A DNA stretch of 48,000 nt from an uncultured Bacteroidota bacterium (GTDB taxonomy: Bacteria > Bacteroidota > Bacteroidia > Flavobacteriales > BACL11). Shown piece after piece: positions 8,560 through 16,547 of the stretch. Each line of letters opens with the position of its first letter. Within the stretch, counting starts at the first letter, position 1. The translations under genes were made by a program, and so were the position numbers. The stretch lies in NCBI GenBank assembly GCA_902597195.1, contig CACJWV010000002.1:1-48000 (forward strand), read 5' to 3'. A model generated the notes under the pieces. It saw only the letters and a program-made list of their open reading frames with translations. It had not been told where the DNA came from and did not search any database.

Positions 8560-9081
8560 TCAACTTGCTAGATATACGCTTTTTTCTGTTTGACTAAATT
8601 TTACAAACACTTTTTCATTTTCCAAAGTATCTACTTCTATGCCTACATAATCCGCCTGAATTGGTAATTCTCTACAAAATCTTCTATCCACAAAAGCGAG
8701 TAACTCAATCTTTTTTGGTCTTCCAAATGATAATAAAGCTTCGAACGCAGATCTAACTGTCCTTCCAGTAAATAAAACATCATCAACCAATATTACATTT
8801 TTATTTTCAAGACTAATATTTAAATCCATATTTGATGGTGTTATTATTTTATCTGATCTTCTAAAATCATCCCTGTAAAATGAGATATCTAATTTTCCCA
8901 TCTGTACATCCTTATTAAGTTTTTTTAAGTTATGATAAAGTCTTTTACATAACTCTATTCCCCTGGGCTGAATTCCTATAAGCACAGAATTTTTTGTTTC
9001 AAAATGATTTTCTAAGATTTCATTAGATAGTCTTTCTAATATTATATTAATCTTTTTTTCATTTAAAATCTTTCTTTTCAT
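8560..9081 (-). CDS. pyrR: PyrR, pyrimidine operon regulator / uracil phosphoribosyltransferase
   Basis: This 173-residue type I phosphoribosyltransferase has the PRPP loop VILVDDVLFTGRT (96-108) and the PyrR-typical IGIQPRGIEL (35-44) and DISFYRDD (65-72). In Firmicutes PyrR binds pyr mRNA and controls attenuation while also making UMP from uracil and PRPP. In Bacteroidota the RNA-binding role is less established. It is the first gene of the pyrR-pyrB unit. No exact -7 element is visible between it and the rpsA terminator, only 12 bases upstream of its ATG, so expression may depend on read-through or on an unrecognised promoter. Confidence 0.93.
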   Translation of the reverse strand: MKRKILNEKKINIILERLSNEILENHFETKNSVLIGIQPRGIELCKRLYHNLKKLNKDVQMGKLDISFYRDDFRRSDKIITPSNMDLNISLENKNVILVDDVLFTGRTVRSAFEALLSFGRPKKIELLAFVDRRFCRELPIQADYVGIEVDTLENEKVFVKFSQTEKSVYLAS

Positions 9082-9093
9082 CTAATTAAAATT

Positions 9094-9122
9094 AAAAAAA
9101 AACCCCGATAAATCGAGGTTTT
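9094..9122 (-). terminator. Intrinsic terminator after rpsA
   Basis: On the minus strand the arm AACCTCGA (9113-9120) pairs with TCGGGGTT (9101-9108) around a 4-base loop with one G-T wobble, followed by an uninterrupted T run (A run at 9094-9102 on the plus strand). It begins about 5 bases after the rpsA stop and ends 12 bases before the pyrR ATG. It is the only convincing GC-stem plus T-run terminator I see in the window. Confidence 0.8.
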
Positions 9123-9126
9123 GATT

Positions 9127-11103
9127 TTACTTAATTTCATCTTTGAGTTTATTTAGTTCTTCCAAATCACCTAAAGTTGATTGCTTTTGAGACTTTTGAA
9201 TTTTTTTCAAATTTGAATTTATTTGTTTTTTAGATTTTTGTTTCTCCTCATGCTCTATTTGCATGTGAACAGAAGTGTGAGATACTAAAATTTTCTTATT
9301 TTCTTTAGAAAACTCAATCACTTTAAATTGAATATTATCTCCAACTTTTGCTCTAGACTCATCTTCTTTAATTAAATGTTTTTTTGGACAAAATGCTTCT
9401 ATTTCATCAATCTGTACAATTGCGCCTTTATCATACATTTCTTTAACTGTTCCTTGAAAAAGACTGTTAACTTTGAATTTTTCAGCATATGCATCCCACG
9501 GGTTTTCAAGAATTTGTTTGTGTCCTAAACTTATCTTTCTTGAATCCTTATCAACATCAAGAACAATTACATCTATTGAACTATCAACTGATGTGAATTC
9601 AGATGGGTGTTTAATTTTCTTTGTCCAAGAAAGATCAGAGATGTGAATTAAACCATCAACTCCTTCTTCAATCTCTACAAAAATTCCAAAATTGGTAAAA
9701 TTTCTGACCTTTACTTTAAGTTTGGTGCCAACAGGATAATTTTTATCAATTTTACTCCAGGGGTCAGGAAGCATTTGTTTGATTCCTAAAGACATTTTTC
9801 TTTCTTCTCTGTCTAATGTAAGTATCTGTGCTTTTACTTTATCACCGACTTTATAAAAATCTCCTGCACTTCTCAAATGAGATGACCATGACATTTCAGA
9901 TACATGTAATAATGCTTCAATGCCAGCCTGAACCTCAACGAATACGCCGTAATCTGCAAGAACAACAACTTTTCCCTCGATTTCATCTCCAACTTTTAAC
10001 TTACTATCAAGAGACTCCCATGGATGACTACCTAACTGCTTTAGACCAAGCTGAATTCTACTTTTATCTTCATCAAAATCTAGTATAACTACTTTTATTA
10101 CTTCGTCAAGGTTTACAATCTCTTCAGGATGAGATATTCTTCCCCAGGATAAATCTGTAATGTGAATCAATCCATCAATACCTCCCAAATCAACAAAGAC
10201 TCCATAGGAAGTTATATTCTTTACTGTGCCTTCAAGGACCTGTCCTTTTTCCAGTTTCGACATTATTTCTTTTGTCTGAACCACTAAATCAGCTTCAATC
10301 AATGCTTTGTGAGATACTACAACATTTCTGAAAGATTCGTTTACTTTGACAACCTTAAACTGCATTTCTTTACCAACGTATTCTTCATAATCCCTTATTG
10401 GCTTTACATCAATTTGCGAACCTGGCAAGAAACACTCGATACCAAAAACATCTACAATCATTCCACCTTTTGTTCTACTTTTTATTTGACCATTAACTAT
10501 TTCCCCAGTTTCTAAAGCAATGTTAACTTTTTTCCAAGCTTGTAATATTCTTGCTCTTCGGTGAGATAGTTTTAACTGACCGTAGCTATCCTCTTGTTGC
10601 TCTACCAATACCTCAACTGAGTCTCCAATCTTTAATTCTTTATTGTATTTAAACTCAGATGCATTAATTACACCGTCAGATTTAAAATTAATATCAACAA
10701 CAACAACTTTTTCAGTGATTCTTACTACGGTACCATTTAAAACTTGCTTATCTTCAATTACTGGTAAGGTTTCACTGTATGTCTTAGTTAAGTCTTCTAT
10801 TTCTTCAGATGTATATGTAATTTCCTCTTGAAACTGAAAATCTTTTTCTTTGTTCTGACTTTCTGAATCATCAGAAGATTTTTTTACTTCATTTGTTGTT
10901 TGATTTACATTTTTGATTACATCAACAGTTTCTGTTTCAATATTTTTGTTTGATAACTCGCTTGATTCATTAACGACTGTTTCAATTTTCTCATCATCTT
11001 TAGTTGAGATATCGTTAATTTGTTCATCACCATCTTTTTGGATTGTCTTTTCTTCAGTTGACTCTGTGTTTAGCTCGTCAAGCTTTTGAGATTCCTTTGC
11101 CAT
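9127..11103 (-). CDS. rpsA: 30S ribosomal protein S1
   Basis: S1 binds mRNA on the 30S subunit and supports initiation, which matters in a group that lacks Shine-Dalgarno pairing. From the ATG at 11103 it is 658 residues (MAKESQKLDEL...). It has a long, acidic, low-complexity N-terminal region (about 1-115), then six S1/OB repeats at about 120-180, 200-265, 287-357, 372-442, 459-530 and 545-615. The third to fifth carry the canonical YGVFVDLGGIDGLIHITDLSW-type core. A Lys/Gln-rich tail follows. A longer TTG start (11148) would lie inside the leader hairpin and is rejected. The gene has its own -7 element, a 91-base spacer to the ATG, and a terminator. Confidence 0.95.
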   Translation of the reverse strand: MAKESQKLDELNTESTEEKTIQKDGDEQINDISTKDDEKIETVVNESSELSNKNIETETVDVIKNVNQTTNEVKKSSDDSESQNKEKDFQFQEEITYTSEEIEDLTKTYSETLPVIEDKQVLNGTVVRITEKVVVVDINFKSDGVINASEFKYNKELKIGDSVEVLVEQQEDSYGQLKLSHRRARILQAWKKVNIALETGEIVNGQIKSRTKGGMIVDVFGIECFLPGSQIDVKPIRDYEEYVGKEMQFKVVKVNESFRNVVVSHKALIEADLVVQTKEIMSKLEKGQVLEGTVKNITSYGVFVDLGGIDGLIHITDLSWGRISHPEEIVNLDEVIKVVILDFDEDKSRIQLGLKQLGSHPWESLDSKLKVGDEIEGKVVVLADYGVFVEVQAGIEALLHVSEMSWSSHLRSAGDFYKVGDKVKAQILTLDREERKMSLGIKQMLPDPWSKIDKNYPVGTKLKVKVRNFTNFGIFVEIEEGVDGLIHISDLSWTKKIKHPSEFTSVDSSIDVIVLDVDKDSRKISLGHKQILENPWDAYAEKFKVNSLFQGTVKEMYDKGAIVQIDEIEAFCPKKHLIKEDESRAKVGDNIQFKVIEFSKENKKILVSHTSVHMQIEHEEKQKSKKQINSNLKKIQKSQKQSTLGDLEELNKLKDEIK

Positions 11104-11118
11104 TAGTTTTTCTTTGTA

Positions 11119-11152
11119 TCTTTTGGTTATAAGGACTACTGAATCCAAAAGA
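11119..11152 (-). promoter_or_regulatory. Hairpin in the rpsA 5' leader
   Basis: Eight perfectly complementary bases, TCTTTTGG (11119-11126 on plus) and CCAAAAGA (11145-11152), flank an 18-base loop. On the transcribed (minus) strand the same pair forms a stem ending 15 bases before the rpsA ATG. It lies in the longest leader seen in the window. Autoregulation by S1 is known in E. coli and would fit this position, but the structure here is only inferred. Confidence 0.45.
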
Positions 11153-11194
11153 GTTGTTATACATTATATCCTTAACAAACAGTTTTTGCGGGTG

Positions 11195-11202
11195 CAAATG
11201 TA
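11195..11202 (-). promoter_or_regulatory. Promoter -7 element of rpsA
   Basis: The minus strand reads TACATTTG followed by CACCC, an exact match to the Bacteroidota -7 consensus TAnnTTTG. No TTTG is seen at the -33 position. The expected transcription start is near 11188, inside the gap after ispH. This implies that rpsA is transcribed separately from the cmk-ispH unit. Confidence 0.7.
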
Positions 11203-11207
11203 TTAAA

Positions 11208-12071
11208 TTATAAAGATAAATCAGTGATTTTTTGAGCAACTTTTTGCATTAACCACAACGGAGTTGAAGTTGCACCACATATACCAACTGAAACTTTTTG
11301 TTTGAACCAGCTAGATTTTATCTCTGTTGTATCAGAAATAAAGTAAGAGTTGGGATTTACTTTTTTACATGAATCGTATAACATCTTGCCATTCGAGCTT
11401 TTCTTTCCGCTAACAAAAATTATAACTTGATTTTCATTTGAAAACTTTTGTAATTGAGGTTCTCTGCTGGAAACCTGTCTACACAATGTATCTTTTACAA
11501 TAAACTCTAATTTAGAATTTGATCTCTTCTTTATTTCATTAATAATCTTATTATATGATTTCGGACTCTTCGTAGTTTGGGAATATATTGATATTGGCTT
11601 TGTAAAATCAATTTTATCTATATCACCGAGGCTTTCAACAATAATTGCATTCCCATTGGTTTGACCGATCAGTCCTATAACCTCAGCGTGTCCTTTTTTT
11701 CCATAAATAACGACTTGACCATCGATTTCTTTTATTTCTTTGTAACCGTTTTTAATCTGATTTTGCAATTTTAAAACTACAGGACAAGAAGCATCAATTA
11801 GTTTTAAATTATTTTTTAGAGCAAGCTCATATGTTTCAGGTGGCTCACCATGTGCTCTAATTAATACGCTTGTATTTTTAAGTTCTTTGAGCTGATCATG
11901 ATTAATAATAATCAGTCCTAAATTTTTTAACCTTTCAACTTCCATGTCATTATGAACAATATCACCTAGACAATACAATTTGTCTTGGTTTTCTAGAATA
12001 TTTTCTGCCATTTCAATGGCATATACTACACCAAAACAAAAACCAGAATTCTCATCAATTGTGATTTTCAT
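11208..12071 (-). CDS. ispH: 4-hydroxy-3-methylbut-2-enyl diphosphate reductase
   Basis: IspH is the last enzyme of the MEP pathway, reducing HMBPP to IPP and DMAPP with a [4Fe-4S] cluster. The three cluster cysteines are C12 (GFCFGV), C96 (DASCPVV) and C197 (DTLCRQ), at the same numbers as I recall for the E. coli protein. RAHGEPP (72-78), KKGHAEVIG (125-133) and the C-terminal GICGATSTPLWL complete the family pattern. Length 287 is slightly short but complete. It overlaps the cmk end by 17 bases and closes the lon-porQ-cmk-ispH run. It supplies DMAPP, the MiaA substrate. Confidence 0.96.
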   Translation of the reverse strand: MKITIDENSGFCFGVVYAIEMAENILENQDKLYCLGDIVHNDMEVERLKNLGLIIINHDQLKELKNTSVLIRAHGEPPETYELALKNNLKLIDASCPVVLKLQNQIKNGYKEIKEIDGQVVIYGKKGHAEVIGLIGQTNGNAIIVESLGDIDKIDFTKPISIYSQTTKSPKSYNKIINEIKKRSNSKLEFIVKDTLCRQVSSREPQLQKFSNENQVIIFVSGKKSSNGKMLYDSCKKVNPNSYFISDTTEIKSSWFKQKVSVGICGATSTPLWLMQKVAQKITDLSL

Positions 12072-12750
12072 TTTTTTTTCTAATTATATTAAATGCCTGA
12101 TTTTTCAGTTGTTCAAAGTTAATATTTGTATTATTTAAAACTATAGAGTCTTTGGCTTTTTTTAATGGTGAATTTTCTCTCAGCATATCCTCCTTATCTC
12201 TAAAATTTAGATTTTCAATAACTTTTTTAATAGTTAATGATTCATCTTGAGCCTGATCAAATCTTCGTTTTGCTCGAATGTGTAAATCAGCCTCAATAAA
12301 AAATTTTATTTCTGCATCACAAATCACAACAGTTCCTATATCTCTTCCATCCATTACAACATTTTTATTTGAAGCAATTTTTTTTTGTTTAGCTATCATG
12401 AAATCTCTAACTTTTTTTGATTTACTGACAATACTGACAAATTCTGAAACATAATTTTTTCTTATGTGCTCATCACATCTAGCTCCATTTAAAATGGTCT
12501 CAGAGATATTTTTTTTAAAGTTATAATTATATTCAATTTTACAATTATTTATTAATTCATCAACTTTTTTTTCACTTTCCACAAAGTTTGAACTATCTAT
12601 TGAATTTTTTAGCAATAGATAGGTTATTGATCTGTACATTGCTCCTGTATCAATATACTTCATCTTGAATTCCTTGGAAATTGCTCTTGCTAAGCTACTC
12701 TTTCCAGAAGATGAATAACCGTCAATTGCTATATTAATCTTTTTTTCCAT
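12055..12750 (-). CDS. cmk: Cytidylate kinase
   Basis: Cmk phosphorylates CMP and dCMP using ATP. From the ATG at 12750 it is 231 residues: MEKKINIAIDG leads into the P-loop GYSSSGKSSLA (11-21), followed by YIDTGAMYRSIT and the VVMDGRDIGTVV motif typical of bacterial CMP kinases, then RAKRRFDQ near the lid. A TTG three codons upstream is possible but less likely. The start overlaps the porQ end by 17 bases and its own end overlaps ispH by 17 bases, so all three are probably one transcript. The cmk-porQ-lon neighbourhood recurs in Flavobacteriia, from memory. Confidence 0.95.
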   Translation of the reverse strand: MEKKINIAIDGYSSSGKSSLARAISKEFKMKYIDTGAMYRSITYLLLKNSIDSSNFVESEKKVDELINNCKIEYNYNFKKNISETILNGARCDEHIRKNYVSEFVSIVSKSKKVRDFMIAKQKKIASNKNVVMDGRDIGTVVICDAEIKFFIEADLHIRAKRRFDQAQDESLTIKKVIENLNFRDKEDMLRENSPLKKAKDSIVLNNTNINFEQLKNQAFNIIRKKNENHN

Positions 12751-13735
12751 TTGGCACAAAGCTACTCAAATTCATTTTAAGGCTAAAAACATTAGAAACG
12801 GAGCTTATATGGTTTGATATAATTGCATAATCTAATGAAAATGAAGAAAATTTGATTCCAACACCAGATGAAAAACCAGCTAGTTGAGGTATATTTCTAA
12901 GCATCATTTGGTATCTTTTTTGAAAATTAAAACCAAATCTAAGAAAGAGATTTTTTTTAAAAGGATTTAGTTCTCCTCCGATGTTAACATGATAAAACAT
13001 CTTCTTCAAGATTGTTTCATCATCTCGATAACTTTGACTAGCTTGTACTGGACCACTTATATCAAATCTTTGTAAATCGTGCAATGATATATAATAGGTA
13101 AATGGCAAATGATTTAGAGACTTACTCATTCCAAATTTCAGCGATATTGGAACTTTTTCTTCAATATCAGTAAATCCATTAATTTGTCTGCCAAAGTTAT
13201 TTAATGATAATGAAAAAATTAATTTTCTCTTTTTGTTATTATATGTCAATGAGGTATTTGATGCAATAGCCAAAGCACTAAAACTTTCATAATTCGAATG
13301 AAGTAACTCTAAATTCATACCAAGGGTTAAGTCCTCCATAATCATTTTGCTAACACCACTAAAAAATATAAGATCATTTGCATGAAATTCATTCGTTTGA
13401 AAACCGTTAACATCATATCCTTGAAAATTACCATAATTTAAACTCTTGAGGCCAAAATTACACATAGCAAAGTTTTTTAACTCATTTGCATAGACGAATG
13501 AAAAAAAATTAATTTCATTAGACAAACTCATATAATCGAAGGCAATATGGTTTTTTTGAGATTGATTTAATAATGAGGTAGTCTTGTGTGTTAAAGAAAT
13601 ATCATCTGATTTAGTAATTACGTTTCCACCAAGACTTAGTGAAGTTGCTGAAAAATCAGCATTAAAGAAAGAGAACTCTTGAGAAAAAGAATTATAATTA
13701 AATATTAAAATAATTAAAATATGTAAAAATCTCAT
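12734..13735 (-). CDS. porQ: Type IX secretion system protein PorQ
   Basis: This 333-residue protein has a signal peptide (MRFLHILIILIFNYNSFSQ) followed by a beta-barrel-like sequence of alternating hydrophobic strands. Family features I recognise are the early SATSLSLGGNVI, a DLTLGMNLELLHSNYE-type segment, a LPFTYYISLHDLQRFDIS segment near 205-220, and a late GGELNPF...LRFGFNFQKR. In Porphyromonas and flavobacteria PorQ is an outer-membrane protein of the PorU-PorV-PorQ-PorZ attachment complex that removes the C-terminal signal from T9SS cargo. Its setting between lon and cmk supports the call. It probably serves the type A and type B cargo encoded at 2.5-7.3 kb. Confidence 0.85.
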   Translation of the reverse strand: MRFLHILIILIFNYNSFSQEFSFFNADFSATSLSLGGNVITKSDDISLTHKTTSLLNQSQKNHIAFDYMSLSNEINFFSFVYANELKNFAMCNFGLKSLNYGNFQGYDVNGFQTNEFHANDLIFFSGVSKMIMEDLTLGMNLELLHSNYESFSALAIASNTSLTYNNKKRKLIFSLSLNNFGRQINGFTDIEEKVPISLKFGMSKSLNHLPFTYYISLHDLQRFDISGPVQASQSYRDDETILKKMFYHVNIGGELNPFKKNLFLRFGFNFQKRYQMMLRNIPQLAGFSSGVGIKFSSFSLDYAIISNHISSVSNVFSLKMNLSSFVPNGKKD

Positions 13736-13746
13736 TAATTGATTGA

Positions 13747-16182
13747 TTACAGATCAATGTAATTTTTATGCTTTTCTTTCTCAAGACATAAATTTGAAAT
13801 TTCATTCATATTAGAAATATAATAAAATTTCAAGCCTTTCAAGTATTCTGCTTTGATTTCATGAACATCTTTTTTATTTTCATCTGATAATATAATATTT
13901 TTATATCCTGACCTCTTGGCGGCTAAAATCTTTTCTTTAATTCCTCCAACAGCTGTAACTCTTCCTCTCAGTGTTATTTCACCAGTCATTGCAAAACTTT
14001 TTTTTATTTTTCTTTGACTAAAAATTGATAACAAAGACGTAAAAATAGTTATGCCAGCAGAAGGACCATCTTTAGGTGTTGCCCCTTCAGGAACATGAAT
14101 ATGAATGTCCCAATTCTCAAAAACAGAAAAGTCAATTTTAAAAGCTTTGCAATTAGATTTAAGATACTGAAGAGCAATTGTTGCGCTTTCTTTCATTACT
14201 TTGCCTAAATTGCCTGTTATTGACATTTTTCCTTTTCCTTTACTCAAAATTGACTCAATGAATAGAATATCTCCACCAACCTTCGTCCATGCCAAGCCAG
14301 TGACAACTCCAGGAATTTCAAAATCATCAGACTTACTTCTTAAGTATTTTGGAGGCCCGAGAATTATTTCTATTTCAGATAAATTTGGTGATTTAATATA
14401 CGACTGATCAGTTGCAATTGACTTAGCAACGTATCTTGTAACTTTAGCAATAACTTTTTCTAGAGTTCTAACTCCAGATTCTTTGGTATAACTGTCTATA
14501 ATTTTTTCTATTGTTTTGGCAGTTAAATTAATATCAGATTTTTTTATTCCATGATTAAAAATCTGTTTGGGTATCAAATGACGTTTGGCTATTTGAATCT
14601 TTTCTTCAACAGTATAACCATTAATTTCAATAATTTCCATTCTATCTCTCAATGCTGGATGTACTTCAGCAAGTGAGTTTGCAGTTGCAATGAACAAAAC
14701 TTTTGATAAATCATATCCAATTTCAAGATAATTATCATAGAAGCTTTCATTTTGCTCAGGATCTAAAACTTCCAATAAAGCAGACGAGGGATCTCCATGC
14801 ATATCTCGAGTTAACTTATCAATTTCGTCCAATACAAAAACAGGATTAGATGAATTAGTTTTTTTTATGGACTTTATTATTCTGCCTGGCATTGCACCAA
14901 TATAGGTTTTCCTATGACCTCTTATCTCAGCTTCATCCCTTAATCCACCCAATGAAATCCTGGCATATTTTCTATTTAATGAATTTGCTATTGATTTACC
15001 CAGTGAGGTTTTTCCAACTCCTGGTGGACCATATAAACAAATTATTGGAGATTTCATGTTCTTTTTGAGCTTTAACACAGATAAATATTCAATTATCCTG
15101 TCTTTTACTTCTTCAAGTCCAAAATGATCTCTGTCTAAAATTTTTTGAGAATTCCGCAAATCAAAATTATCGTCAGTATATTCATTCCATGGTAAATCAA
15201 GCATTAATTCTAAATAACTTCTTTGAATGGAAAAGTCTGTCATTGAAGGATTCATTCTCTTTAATTTCTTTAACTCTTTATCAAACAAATCTTTAACCTC
15301 ATTTGACCACTTTTTCTTTAGTGCTAATCTTGATAATTCCTCAATTTCTTTTACTGATCCACTTTCACCAAGCTCTTCTTTTATGGCTTTTAGTTGTTGA
15401 TTTAATAAATATTCTTTTTGTTGTTTGTCAAGATCTATTTTTACTTTTGATTGAATCTTATTTTTCATTTCCAAAATCTGTAATTCTTTGGTAAGGTATT
15501 TCAGAACTGAATTTGCTCTTTTTTCAAAATCGGTCTCTTCCAATAAACTTTGTTTTGTTTCTAAATCAATGTTCATATTGGATGAAACAAAATTTATTAA
15601 AAAAGAGGAACTTTTAATATTCTTTAGCGCAATATTAGCTTCTGATGGAATATTTGGAGATTCATCTATTATTTTTAATGCTAAGTCTCTAACAGAGGAA
15701 ATTAATGCATCTGAGGCTTTATTTTTCTGATACTTTTTGTCATTAATTTCCTGTACACTTGCAACTATGTATGGTTCTTCTTTTACAATACTCTCGACTT
15801 TAAACCTTTTTCTACCCTGTATGATTGCAGTAATGTTTCCATCAGGCATTTTAAGAGTTTTTAATATTTGGGCTACTGTACCAATCTGATTTAAGTCTTT
15901 TGTAGTTGGAATCTCAATGTGGGGATCCTTTTGAGATAGTACTCCAATTTTGTTATTTGAGTTTTCAGAGTCATTTATTAACTTAATTGATTTATCTCTA
16001 CCAATTGTTATAGGTATTATAACTCCTGGAAATAAAACAGTATTTTTTAAAGGAAGTATTGCCAGTGTATTAGGTGTTGATTCTTTACCAATTTTTTCCT
16101 CATCTTCATTACTCATAAGAGGAAAAAAATCAGTTTTTGAATCGTCCTGGTTGGTACTAAAATATTTATTTAAATCAATCAT
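13747..16182 (-). CDS. lon: Endopeptidase La (Lon protease)
   Basis: Lon is an ATP-dependent serine protease that degrades misfolded and regulatory proteins in the cytoplasm. The 811-residue protein has the N-terminal LAILPLKNTVLFPGVIIPI substrate domain (39-58 onward), Walker A GPPGVGKT (385-392), Walker B FVLDEID (449-455), and the protease domain with PKDGPSAG (703-710, nucleophile S708) and the lysine motif GGIKEK (746-751). Length and architecture are those of LonA. A gap of 5 bases separates it from the small gene upstream and 11 bases from porQ downstream, so the run is probably one operon. Confidence 0.97.
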   Translation of the reverse strand: MIDLNKYFSTNQDDSKTDFFPLMSNEDEEKIGKESTPNTLAILPLKNTVLFPGVIIPITIGRDKSIKLINDSENSNNKIGVLSQKDPHIEIPTTKDLNQIGTVAQILKTLKMPDGNITAIIQGRKRFKVESIVKEEPYIVASVQEINDKKYQKNKASDALISSVRDLALKIIDESPNIPSEANIALKNIKSSSFLINFVSSNMNIDLETKQSLLEETDFEKRANSVLKYLTKELQILEMKNKIQSKVKIDLDKQQKEYLLNQQLKAIKEELGESGSVKEIEELSRLALKKKWSNEVKDLFDKELKKLKRMNPSMTDFSIQRSYLELMLDLPWNEYTDDNFDLRNSQKILDRDHFGLEEVKDRIIEYLSVLKLKKNMKSPIICLYGPPGVGKTSLGKSIANSLNRKYARISLGGLRDEAEIRGHRKTYIGAMPGRIIKSIKKTNSSNPVFVLDEIDKLTRDMHGDPSSALLEVLDPEQNESFYDNYLEIGYDLSKVLFIATANSLAEVHPALRDRMEIIEINGYTVEEKIQIAKRHLIPKQIFNHGIKKSDINLTAKTIEKIIDSYTKESGVRTLEKVIAKVTRYVAKSIATDQSYIKSPNLSEIEIILGPPKYLRSKSDDFEIPGVVTGLAWTKVGGDILFIESILSKGKGKMSITGNLGKVMKESATIALQYLKSNCKAFKIDFSVFENWDIHIHVPEGATPKDGPSAGITIFTSLLSIFSQRKIKKSFAMTGEITLRGRVTAVGGIKEKILAAKRSGYKNIILSDENKKDVHEIKAEYLKGLKFYYISNMNEISNLCLEKEKHKNYIDL

Positions 16183-16187
16183 ATAAA

Positions 16188-16481
16188 CTATTGATTTCTA
16201 TTGCTGTTTTTAAATGCATTAAAAAGTCTATTTTTCATTTCCTCTTCAATTTTGTCCTTAGCTACATCATATCCAAATGAGTAACCACATAAGATCCCTA
16301 ACAAAGTAGCTTCTCTTACATTTGCTCCTTTTTGTAAAATTTTCATTATTTTCTGGTAGACTGTTTTAGATGATTCGTTTATTTTTTTTGAATCATCAAA
16401 CAAATTTTTTAGTTCAGCCTGATCACACTCAAGTAAATGACAAATCTTTTCAATCTCTTGATTATTTAGAATTTCGTACAT
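16188..16481 (-). CDS. Small protein of unknown function upstream of lon
   Basis: From the ATG at 16481 this is a 97-residue soluble, mostly helical protein beginning MYEILNNQEIEKICHLLEC. A short hydrophobic stretch, ATLLGILCGYSFGYD, near residues 62-76 is the most distinctive part; it looks too short and polar-flanked for a membrane helix. The C-terminus is charged (KIEEEMKNRLFNAFKN). I do not recognise the family. It ends 5 bases before lon and probably shares its transcript. A weak -7-like TAATCTTTG, with one extra spacer base, lies just upstream at about 16503-16511. A longer frame from 16505 adds eight hydrophobic residues and seems less likely. Confidence 0.68.
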   Translation of the reverse strand: MYEILNNQEIEKICHLLECDQAELKNLFDDSKKINESSKTVYQKIMKILQKGANVREATLLGILCGYSFGYDVAKDKIEEEMKNRLFNAFKNSNRNQ

Positions 16482-16547
16482 ATTTTTTATAATTAACATA
16501 AGCAAAGATTATGCCATTAAAAAAAAGAAGAAATATTGACAGCTACT

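Noticed and set aside
11104-11148. Longer rpsA start at TTG 11148
   Set aside because: It would add 15 residues unlike S1 proteins and would lie inside the leader hairpin; ATG at 11103 is followed by a normal S1 N-terminus.
15950-16186. Antisense open frame of 78 codons opposite lon
   Set aside because: It is a mirror of the conserved lon reading frame; no promoter, no family motif, and similar mirrored frames occur in rpsA, icd, mdh and acnB.
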